Of a stretch of DNA of 64,000 nt, positions 1 to 9,097 are shown piece by piece (position 1 is the first letter of the stretch; each line of letters opens with the position of its first letter). Made by a program: the position numbers and the translations under genes. Origin of the DNA: Dermatemys mawii. Taxonomy: Eukaryota > Chordata > Testudines > Dermatemydidae. The stretch is taken from the NCBI GenBank assembly GCA_007922305.1, contig ML677374.1, positions 5,653,991 to 5,717,990 on the forward strand, read 5' to 3'. The notes beneath the pieces are model-generated. The model did no database searches. It was not told the DNA's origin and saw only the letters and a program-made list of their open reading frames with translations.

Positions 1-190
1 CTGCTACTACACAGAGCTAAATGCCATACTAAGTGGGAATGCCACCAGCACTCTGTGAGTGGCAGTGGACCGTTTGTGATTTCTGGATGATGGCACTCCA
101 GAACTGTACAGTGATGAAGAGCTCACTGAGGAGGGAGGACACAGAAGATGCAGAGCCAACAGAGAGCCAGGTGCTCTTCTAGTCCCAGTT
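1..190 (+). pseudogene. Possible decayed Myb/SANT-type protein of a Harbinger transposon
   Basis: The frame starting CYYTELNAIL and later LYSDEELTEE resembles the acidic linker of Myb/SANT-like DNA-binding proteins carried by PIF/Harbinger elements and their domesticated MSANTD relatives. It is interrupted by a stop and truncated by the window edge. The assignment is from pattern memory only. Confidence 0.3.
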
Positions 191-744
191 AAACCCAACC
201 CAAATGAACCCTGAGAGTGAACCTACTGAAAAAGGGGACTCAGGAATGTGTAATTTACTGGCCCCTTTAATGTTCAAAAGGTGTGAATGCATGTATGTGT
301 TGCCAGTCCCTTCCCCAATTCAAAGAATAATTGGCCTTGGTAAATAAATTCAATTCTCTTTTCTCTGGTTAATATTTTCCAAGCCCTCCACATTATATAT
401 AGTAAGTGGTATGCAATATATTCAACTGTAATTCATATGATTACATCTCTAGTGACAGAGAGAGAGGATATAAACATTTTGAGTTTGCATTGTTACTAAT
501 TTAAAAATAATGAGGGACTGGATGCCTTAGAGATTTTGCAATGGGAGACGGAGCCTTTCACCTCTAGAAAACTGATGTTCAAGTTAACTAATTAGCAACT
601 GGTGCTTTGACAATGTGAAGTGCAAATGTTAAACCCAGCCAGGCTGATAGTGGCCAGAGGTTATTTACCCTCTAATTGTTGCTAGGTGGCCTAAGTGAAG
701 TAAGTTGGCAGTCTCAGTAGAATTGCTAGTGGGCAAGTATCTAT
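191..744. other. Intergenic, nothing recognised
   Basis: AT-rich sequence without a coding frame, recognisable repeat end or RNA gene. The same holds for roughly 1040-1499, 1690-2277 and 2966-3680. Confidence 0.5.
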
Positions 745-1038
745 GGGTACATCTACGCTGCAAATTGAGGAGTAATTGTAGCATGGTAGGCACACCTATG
801 TCTAACTAAGGTGGTTAACAGTAGCCAGGAAGATGCAGCAACACAGACCCCATCATAAGTAGCAACTCAAGTACATATCCAGGGTCCCTGGCAGACTTGA
901 AGTGGGGCAGCTATCCCACACTGAAGCCTGTACCACAGCATCTTCATTGCCATTGTTATCCACACTAGCTAGATTAAATTTAGAGCAGATATGCTACCAG
1001 CCCCACAGTTACACCTTAAACTGCAATATAGACATAAC
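745..1038. mobile_element. Non-autonomous DNA transposon with terminal inverted repeats
   Basis: The left end GGGTACATCTACGCTGCAAA and the right end, read in reverse complement (AGTTATGTCTATATTGCAGT), form an imperfect inverted pair. It belongs to the recurring group in this window whose ends resemble GGGTATGTCTACACT. Confidence 0.45.
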
Positions 1039-1499
1039 TTTCATTACAATTACCTCCACAAACAGCATCCCTTCCTATTGTTAATCTTCCTCAGAAAAGC
1101 TAAGGATTGGAAAGGCATGGAAACTGATCTCCCCCTTGCGACCCTTTCCTGTCAGGGTAGGGATAAAGTACACTGACCAATTAGTATGGAGAGGTTTGTT
1201 CTACCTGTTCTTTGGATAAGATGTTTCCATCCTCGTGCTGGCAGTTGGACACTGCACCAATCACTGGCAGTAATTCACTATTTTAAATGAACACAAGATA
1301 CAGAGTCACAAACAGCTTCCTTGTATGTTATTGCTTATAGACAGATAGAGAAAAATTCACAAGAAATTTGAGAGTAAAATGATTTCACTCTTTTCATCTC
1401 AAACTACTTAAAAATTATTCAGGAAGAGATAGATACAGCTGGGCAGACTACAGAAAGACAGCAGTTTAGATTTTTTTCTCCACTCTAGAATGTTCTACA

Positions 1500-1688
1500 C
1501 AGAATATCAGGGTTGGAAGAGACCTCAGAAGATCATCTAGTCCAACTTGCTACTCCAAGCAGGACCAATCCCCAATTAAATCATCCAACAGATTTTTGCC
1601 CTAGATCCCTAAATGGCCCCCTCAAGGATTGAGCTCACAACCTTGGGTTTAACAAGCCAATGCTCAAACCACTGAGCTATTCCTCCCC
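1500..1688 (-). mobile_element. tRNA-derived SINE with CR1-like tail (turtle Cry I / polIII-SINE type)
   Basis: On the minus strand the head is GGGGAGGAATAGCTCAGTGG with a tRNA A box (TAGCTCAGTGGT, 1669-1680). A B-box-like GGTTGTGAGCTCAATCC follows, and then a tail similar to the CR1 3' end (GACCTCAGAAGATCATCTAG on the + strand). This combination is known from cryptodiran turtles. Confidence 0.85.
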
Positions 1689-2285
1689 ATTAATACTCTA
1701 GATCAGATCAATGCACTCTTCTCTTACTATACTGACATTCTTTCCCAAATTTGATTATAAGACCAGTATAAATGAGACCTACAAAACATTAAATTTACTT
1801 GTCTAAATTGGAGCAAGCAAAGAATAATGTCAGCATAAAGAAGAAAACTTTTTCTGACAAGAGGAATGTTCACACAAATACTCTAATTTTCTTTGTGTCA
1901 TTTTACAGGAGCCAATGCGCCAGACTGATGCTCTACAGCTTAATTATTTCCTGTTAGAAGCTTACAATTTTAAACTTCCAACAAATTCCCCATAATACTG
2001 TTTTAAACATTCCTGTAATGTCCACATCAAGAAGATAGAGCTCGTCCATATGTTAGGCATGTAAATTAACTTCCTTCCCACTTCAAAATAAACAAATTAT
2101 GTTACAAATGCAAGTAGAGTATTTTTACATTTTTCCTAGCAAGCTAATCCTATAATTTAAAAATATCTATTTTAACACAAATGCTGAAGTGTGAACAAAT
2201 ATCTCAATCATGCCAAAGTTTAAAACCCTCATCTTGATTAAGAAGCTTCAGAGAAAACACAAATACGGGAGAAGATTGTCTAAAC

Positions 2286-2957
2286 CAGGGGTGGGCAAAC
2301 TACAGTCTGCAGGCCACATCTGGCCAATGGGACCATCCTGCCTGGCCCCTGAGCTCTTGGACGGGGAGAATAGCCCCTGACCCTTTCCCCACTGACCTCC
2401 CTCCGCCACAGCCACACCGCCGCGCGGGCTGTGCACTGGGGCAGGGGGTGGGACTGTGCGCTCCTGCAGGCAGCATGGAGGCATGTCTGGCTCCAGATGG
2501 GCCACACAGCTGCCAGATATGCTGCTCTGAGCAGCATGGTAAGGGGGCCAGGAGGTTGGATAAGGGGCAGAGGGTCCCAGGGGGCATTCAGGGGACAGAG
2601 AGCAGGGGGTGGTTGGATGGAGCGAGATTCTGGGGGTGGGAGTGGTCAGGGGATGGAAAACGGGTGAGAGGGCTGGAAAGGTGTGGGAGTCCCAGCGGGC
2701 CTGTCAGGGGGCAGGGGTGTGGATAAGGGTTCAGGCATTCAGAGGACAGGGAGAAGGGAGGGTTGGACAGAGGGTGAGGTCCCAGGAGGGGACGAGGGTG
2801 GGGTTGGATGGGTGGCGGAGTTCTGAGGGGGGCAGTCAGTGGGTGGGAAGTGGGAAAGGGCCAGGCTGTTTAGAGAGGCACAGCCTTCCCTATGCGGCCC
2901 TCCATACAGTTTTGTAATCGCGATGTGGCCCCCAGGCCAAAACGTTTGCCCACCCCA
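2286..2957. mobile_element. hAT-type non-autonomous DNA transposon
   Basis: Terminal inverted repeats CAGGGGTGGGCAAAC and GTTTGCCCACCCC are flanked by near-identical 8-bp target duplications GTCTAAAC (2278-2285) and GTCTAAAT (2958-2965). The interior is G-rich and repetitive with no transposase frame. An 8-bp duplication and CAGGGGT-type ends point to hAT. Confidence 0.85.
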
Positions 2958-3683
2958 GTCTAAATCTTTTGAAAAATCTCACTTTTCACTGGTATTTTAA
3001 TGAAAAGCTTCAATTACACATGGATATACTCTCATCTATGTGAATATGTCAACTGGATTCATGCAAGTATCTTGCCTTTAGAAAATTAATGTAAGGAACA
3101 ACATTGTTTTGTCAGGAGATGGACTAGATTAGGATTTTTCCATCTGTAATACGAAGGATTATTTTTCTCCCTGTAAAACAGACAAAGGATTTGTAGAGCA
3201 CCTCTTACTCATTTGCACTTAGAATACACTATAAACAGGAGGTTGTGATCTGATTTCCTTATATGACGTTTCCATCGTCCTCACTTTAGGCTGATTAGTT
3301 TCTTCACTGATTTTTCAAAGGCCAAACTGAAACACGGAAAAAGTAAATGAAGACATGAGATATGATATGTATTTTGTATTATTTAAAAATAACTTTTCAT
3401 AATCCAAGGTATTAGGGAAAAAAGGGAGTTTGTTTACAAAACATTTATAAGATGACTGTCCTTTGTTTTTGTTTATTTCCTATACATCTATATATGCACA
3501 CTTAAAATACCAGGGACTATATAAATCATTGAACTCTTTCTCCTGTCCCATACCACAAACTCACATAAGGCTTTTTCTGAAGATGGGTCTTTGCTCCACA
3601 GTCAAAGGCCTGATCAATACTAGCCTTGAAGTGATGGCAGAAGAACTACTGACTTCAGTATGAAAAAATATACCCTTGACTGA

Positions 3684-3832
3684 CACAGCTGTGCCAACCT
3701 AACCCCCAGCGTAGGCGTAGCTATATAAATGGGAGAATGCTTCTGTCAACGTAGCTACCATTGTTTGGTGAGGTCGTGTTCCTGTACCAATGGAAAACCC
3801 CCTTCAGTTGGAGTAGACTGTGTCTACACTAT
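3684..3832. mobile_element. Fragment of a GTCTACACT-ended DNA transposon
   Basis: Runs from GACAGCTGTGCC-like sequence to GACTGTGTCTACACTATGG. The internal phrases GTAGCTA and CCAATGG recur in related copies at 14483 and 18441. Only one clear end is visible. Confidence 0.35.
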
Positions 3833-3894
3833 GGATTATGACAATGTAGCTACAGAGACTCCTATAACTTGTATTATATTAAGAGACCATTGAT

Positions 3895-5130
3895 GCTGAT
3901 TTTCAGTAAGTCTTGGAGCTCTGGGGAAGTTCCAGAAGCCTGGAATAACACTAATGTTGTGCCAATTTTTAAAAAGGGTAATCAGGATGACCTGGGTAAT
4001 TATAGGCCTTTCAGTTTTGCCTTTACTCTATTACTAAATGGGATATTGTCTACAATTTTATTTGTGTATCTTCTTACAATTCTTGTTGGGTGATTTTATG
4101 TTGGGTTGGAATGTTGAGATGAAATGTTCCTTTTCCTTGGTGTTCTGTTGACATTGATCCTGGGCAAGATAATGAAGCAGCTGATACAGGACTCAATTAA
4201 TAAAGAATTAAGTAAGGGCAATGTAATGGAAAATAGATCCTATCAGACTAACTTCATTATCTTTTTTTTGATGAGATTACAAGTTTAGCTGATAAAGGTA
4301 ATAGTGTTGACATAATATACTTAGACTTTTCCAGAGTTTTGGTACTGCACAATGTTTTGATTAAAAACCTAGAATGATATAAAATTAGCATAGCACACAT
4401 TAAATGGATTAAAAACTGGCTCCTAGGTCTCAAAGTAATTGTAAATAGGGAATTGTCATAGAGCAAGTCTGTTTCTAGTGGGATCCTGCAAGGATAAGTT
4501 CATGGTCCTATGCTATTTATTTAATATTTTTATCAATGACTTGGAAGAAAACATAAAATCACCGTTGATAAAGTTTGTAGATAACACAAAAAATGAGGGA
4601 GTGGTAAATAACAAAGAGGATAGGTCACTTATTGAGAAAGATCTAGGTGCAAGCTAATAATATGCATTTTAATACCACTAAATGTAAATGTATACATCTA
4701 GAAACAAAAAATATTGGCCATGCTTACAGGGTGGGTGACTCTATTCTGGGGAGCAGTGACTGAAAAAGATTTGGCAACTGTCATGGATAACAGTTGAATA
4801 TGAGCTCCTACTGTGATGCTGTGGGCAAAAGAGATTATCAATCCTGGGATGCACAAACAGGGAATATTGAGTAGGGGTAGAGAAGTTATTCTACCTCTGC
4901 ATTTGGCACTGATGTAACCACTGCTGGAATACTGTGTCCTTTTGTAGAGCCCACAATTCAAGAAGAATGTTGATAAATTGAAGAGGGTTCAGAAAAGAGC
5001 CACAAGAATGATTAATGGATTAGAAAACATGCCTTAAGGTGATAAATTCAAAGATTAAAATCTATTTTGCTTACCAAAGAGAGGATTAAGGGAGATTTAA
5101 TAGTCTAAGTACCTACATAAGTGACATAAT
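3895..5130 (+). mobile_element. Decayed CR1 LINE reverse transcriptase region
   Basis: Broken frames still show CR1 RT blocks in order: WSSGEVPEAWNNTNVVPIFK with LGNYRP, then GKIMKQLIQDSINKEL, VDIIYLDFS, WIKNWLLG, a damaged QG-VLGP / FVDDT block, and the C-terminal DLATVMDNQLNMS and HLEYCV-like parts. Many stops and indels indicate an old insertion. Confidence 0.8.
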
Positions 5131-5547
5131 ATGCTGGAATAGTCTCTGTACTGTAGATATGCCCAAAGATGTCTTCTGACTTTGGCAACTTGAGCATGCA
5201 TAATTGTTATCAATATAATAGAAGTGCATCAAAGGGGTCATTGAATGATACACATTCTGCTTATAAATTAATAATATGGCTTAGAGGAATAAAATATTTT
5301 TTACCAACCAGAGTAGATGAGTATTACAAAATAAAAATGGATAAGCAGTCTATGTAAGCACTGCAGAACAGTGAATAAAGTAGGTCAGCCAGTTTCTATA
5401 ATTAAAGCCAGCTAAATGAAGCAAGCAGGCATATTTGTCACACATAATAAGGCCAAGTGACAAATTCAAAGAACAGAATTCATAGAGATGGAATATAATA
5501 TATGCTAATAAATTGAAACCAGGAAAATAAGCTCAAAGTCAGAATTA

Positions 5548-5812
5548 GCCCTGATCTACACTGAGGTGGGTTGGGGGGAGAAATCAATCTAAGATACGCA
5601 ACTTCAGCTACGAGAATAGCATTTTCACGGTGTTGAGTTGACTGCTGCCACTCCCCTGTCAACTCCGCTTGTGCCTCTCGCGGTGGTGGAGTACCGGAAT
5701 CTACGGAGAGCACTTGAGGATCCATTTATCATGTCTAGACCAGATGCGATAAATTGACCCGCAATAGATTGATCGCTAACCACCTAATCCAGAGGGTAGC
5801 GTAGACATACCC
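5548..5812 (-). mobile_element. Harbinger-like MITE, copy A
   Basis: Flanked on both sides by TTA (5545-5547 and 5813-5815). On the minus strand it runs GGGTATGTCTACGCT... to ...AGTGTAGATCAGGGC, giving short inverted ends. It shares the internal blocks TCAATTTATCGC and GAAGTTGCGTATCTTAG with copies at 25708 and 56373. The 3-bp TTA duplication suggests PIF/Harbinger. Confidence 0.65.
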
Positions 5813-5944
5813 TTACATAACATTATTAGAAGTAACCACACTCCTGCTTATTCAACATTTTACAGAGAGTTAAGAAATGTATATTGTACATTTCTCAAAT
5901 TAAATCTCTCCCAATAGTGAGAAATATACAAGTACAGAAAATCA

Positions 5945-6646
5945 AGAAGTGACAAAGAGTCCTGTGGCATCTTAAAGACTAACTAAAATTTTAGAGCATA
6001 AGCTTTCATGGGTTAATACCCACTTCGTCGGATACATGCAGCGGAAGTATCCAGGGGCAAGTATAAATAGGTAGGCAAGAACCAGGTGGGAGATAACAAG
6101 GTTAGTCCAATGAGGCTGAACCAGCTTGTTATCTCTAATCAGGGAGGGTGAGGTGTTCCTCTAGCAGCTGAACTGGAGGTGTGAACAGCGAGAGAAGAGA
6201 AGCTGCTTTTGTAGTTAGCTAGCCATTCAAAATCTCTATTCAGTCCCAAATTGATTGTGTCTGCAGCAAAAAAACTTCAAGTCCAGACTGCAAAGAGAGA
6301 CTGCAGAGCTGCAATTCATTTGCAAATTTGACACAATCAATTTGGGACTGAATAGAGATTTTGAATGGCTAGCTAACTACAAAAGCAGCTTCTCTTCTCT
6401 CGCTGTTCACACCTCCAGTTCAGCTGCTAGAGGAACACCTCACCCTCCCTGATTAGAGATAACAAGCTGGTTCAGCCTCATTGGACTAACCTTGTTATCT
6501 CCCACCTGGTTCTTGCTTACCTATTTATACCTGCCCCTGGATACTTCCACTGCATGCATCCGACGAAGTGGGTATTAACCCACGAAAGCTTATGCTCTAA
6601 AATTTTAGTTAGTCTTTAAGGTGCCACAGGACTCTTTGTCACTTCT
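5945..6646. mobile_element. Penelope-like element 3' ends as a fold-back (317-bp arms)
   Basis: Arms 5945-6261 and 6330-6646 are inverted copies of equal length separated by 68 bases. Each contains the hallmark CGACGAAGTGGGTATTAACC...GAAAGCTTATGCTCTAAAAT and the ...TTAGTCTTTAAGGTGCCACA tail. The + strand around 6255-6450 encodes QQKNFKSRLQRETAELQFIC and NLGLNRD, the end of a PLE GIY-YIG endonuclease. A further tail (CCAGACTAACACGGCTACCC) follows to about 6683. Inverted tail-flanking copies are characteristic of Penelope-like elements. Confidence 0.8.
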
Positions 6647-6762
6647 GCAATTCCAGACTAACACGGCTACCCCTCTGATTACAGAAAATCAAGACAGCCT
6701 TTTTAATAAGGTTAATAAACATTAATGTAAAATTTAAAATAGTAAAAAAATAACTGACTAAT

Positions 6763-7576
6763 TTAGCTGCAACCATTCAGGAAAGATATCTTGGAGTCAT
6801 CGTGGATAGTTTTCTGAAGATGTCCATACAGTGTGTAGCGGCAGTCAAAAAAGCAAACAGGATGTTAGGAATAATTTAAAAAGAGAGAGAGAATAAGATG
6901 GAAAGTATCTTATTGCCCTTATATAAATCCATGGTACACCCACATCTTGAATACTGCATACAGATGTGGTTGTCTCACCTCAAAAAGGATATACTGGCAT
7001 TCGAAAAAGTTCAGAGAAGGACAATTAAAATGATTAGGAGTTTGGAATGGGTCCCATATAAGGAGAGATTAAAGAGGCTAGGATTTTTCAGCTTGGAAAA
7101 GAGGAGATTAAGTGAGGATATGATACAGGTATATAAAATCATGAGTGGTGTGGAGACAGTGAATAAGGAAAAGTTATGTACTTGTTCCCATAAGAACTAG
7201 GGGCCACCAAATGAAATTAATGGGCAGCAGATTTTAAACAAATACAAAGTTCTTCACACAGTGCACAGTCAACCTGTGGAATTCCTTTCCTGAAGAGGTT
7301 GTGAAGGCTAGGGCCTAAGGGTTTAAAAGAGAACTAGATAAATTCATGGAGATTAAGTCCATTAATGGCTATTAGCCAGGATGGATATGGAATGGTGTCC
7401 CTAGCCTCTGTTTGTCAGAGGGTAATGATGGATGGCAGGAGAGAGATCACTTGATAATTACCTGTTAGGTTCACTCCCTTTGGGGCTCCTAGCACTGGGC
7501 ACTGTCAGTAGACAGAATATTGGGCTGGATGGACCTTTGGTCTGACTCAGTATGGCCATTCTTTTGTTCGTATGAT
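6763..7576 (+). mobile_element. CR1 LINE 3' portion
   Basis: The C-terminal RT region reads YKSMVHPHLEYCIQMWLSHL, KVQRRTIKMIRSLEWVPYKE and RLKRLGFFSLEKRRL in one open stretch (6898-7200). It is followed by a 3' UTR ending GGTCTGACTCAGTATGGCCA TTCTT, the usual end of this CR1 subfamily. The frame is broken before and after that stretch. Confidence 0.85.
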
Positions 7577-7582
7577 AGTAGA

Positions 7583-7682
7583 GGCAAGGTGGGTGAGGTA
7601 ACATCTTTTATTGGACCGACTTCCGTTGGTGAGAGAGACACAACCTTTTGAACCATACAGAGCTCTTATTCAGCTCTAGAAT
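7583..7682 (-). mobile_element. Short Penelope-like 3' end
   Basis: CAAGGTGGGTGAGGTAACAT, TTTTATTGGACCGACTTCCG and GGTGAGAGAGACACAACCTT match the recurrent 3' tail of a second PLE-like family. The same head recurs at 26341. The class assignment is from memory. Confidence 0.5.
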
Positions 7683-7699
7683 AATTTCCATAATCAAAG

Positions 7700-8284
7700 T
7701 TTGCATCCACAGTAGGAAGAAAAAAGATATATTTTACCCTGCCTTAGCTAAAACATGGTAATTTACATAATGTAATATTCCAGTAAGGAGAAGGCAGCTG
7801 TAGTTTTAACACATTAGCAGGTTGACATAAAACTAAGCTCCTGCTTCTCCCTAGTGTTTGCAACCTCAACCTGCTAAAAGTGCAAATAATCTTGTCCAAG
7901 CTAGAATTGTACTACATGTTAATTAATGCATGTTTTTTTTTAAAAAAAACCCACACAGCCTCTCTCTTAGTGAAGACAAGGCTGAAGGATACTGGTCCTG
8001 GCTCTAAATATTCAGTAGCTTCCTAACCTGGGAATGTAATTTTCTTTTTTTCAGTTATGAGCTAAAATGTGGATCCCAGATTGTACCTCCTTCATAGCAG
8101 GGACAGCCCCCAGTGTTTTTCTGGACACGAACACTACATGAATAAGGAATATAATTTAGAAGCCAATTCTCGGGGACAGGACACAGGGCATTGCACGGCA
8201 CCACTGACTAGTTCACAGCTGCTTCTCTCCACAACAAGAGCTGGGTTTTCCTCTCACTGACACCAATTTTAGGCTACTGTATCT
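7700..8284. other. Intergenic, nothing recognised
   Basis: No coding frame, RNA gene or repeat end could be supported between the PLE tail and the pyrimidine tract. Confidence 0.5.
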
Positions 8285-8775
8285 CCACGAATTCCACCCA
8301 CCCCACATCTTCCCAACCTCCTCCCTCTTCCACTCCACCAAAATGCACCCTTCCCCCCCTCTGCTCTAAATGCACCCCCTTCCCCACTCTGCCAAAAATC
8401 ACCCCCTCCCCCCACCCAAAATGCACCCCTTTCCCCTTTCTGCCCGAAATCCACCTCCTATCCCCCTCTCTGCACCCCTTTCCCCCTCTCTGCTCGAACT
8501 ACACCCCTTCCCCTCTCTCTGCCCGAAATGCACCCCCTTTCTTCTCCCCACTTGCTACTCCACCTCCCCATTTACCCCCCCCATCTCCTCNNNNNNNNNN
8601 CTCCCCACTTGCTACTCCACCTCCCCATTTACCCCCCCCATCTCCTCACCCCATCCCCCACCTGGCTTCACCACCTCCCCCTCTGCCGGCCCTTCCTTCT
8701 GCTCACATCTTCCCCCCGTCTTCCGCCCCTTCCCCGGCCCTTCTCCCTGACACCTCCCCCCGGCTCCGGCCCAGC
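8285..8775. repeat. C-rich pyrimidine tract with degenerate tandem units
   Basis: Almost pure C/T on the + strand (G-rich on the other) with loosely repeated units of roughly 25-35 bp, such as CTCTGCCCGAAATGCACCCC. It abuts the CpG island on its 5' side. It contains the assembly gap at 8591-8600. Such tracts assemble poorly and may form G-quadruplex or i-motif structures. Confidence 0.75.
8591..8600. other. Assembly gap (10 N) flanked by identical 47-bp sequence
   Basis: Bases 8544-8590 and 8601-8647 are identical on reading, beginning CTCCCCACTTGC and ending CATCTCCTC. The simplest reading is two contig ends that overlap by 47 bp but were joined with a placeholder gap. Confidence 0.9.
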
Positions 8776-8953
8776 GGGAGCAAATCACCCCCCTGCCTCC
8801 TCTCCCCACGCCCGCGCCGTGCGCGCTCTCTGGCGCCGCCGCGGCCGACGGATCCGCGGGCGGAGAGCGTCCGGGTGCTGCTGGGCGGTGGGAGCCCCCC
8901 GGGTGCGGGGTGCGGGAGGGGGTAGGTGGTGGTGGCGGCGGCGCCGCACACCC

Positions 8954-8964
8954 AAGATGGCGGC
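8954..8964 (+). promoter_or_regulatory. YY1-type motif overlapping the start codon
   Basis: AAGATGGCGGC matches the classical YY1 core (AANATGGCGGC), and its ATG is the APPBP2 start codon. YY1 sites at this position just downstream of transcription starts are a known class in mammalian CpG-island genes. Binding here is inferred. Confidence 0.55.
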
Positions 8965-9097
8965 GGTGGAGCTGGAGTGGGTGCCCGAGACGCTCTATAA
9001 CACGGCGATCTCGGCCGTGGTGGATAGTTACGGGCGGGCTCGGCGCCGCGACATCCGCTCCCTGCCCGAGAACATCCAGTTCGACGTGTACTACAAG
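8957..9097 (+). CDS. APPBP2: APPBP2 exon 1 (coding part), residues 1-47
   Basis: The ATG at 8957 is the first codon of the conserved MAAVELEW start, in a CpG island. The exon ends at phase 0 in front of a GTGAGG donor. The segment SYGRARRRD (residues 24-32) carries one more residue than the mammalian sequence I recall (NYIRSRRD), which explains 586 versus 585 residues. SLPENIQFDVYYK (residues 35-47) is the beginning of the likely BC-box region. The 5' UTR and transcription start cannot be fixed from sequence alone. Confidence 0.97.

Noticed and set aside
2431..2917. Gly-rich open frames on the + strand
   Set aside because: They are translations of the G-rich interior of a hAT MITE.
6898..7200. 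100-codon frame as a host gene
   Set aside because: It is a CR1 reverse-transcriptase C-terminus with broken frames on either side.
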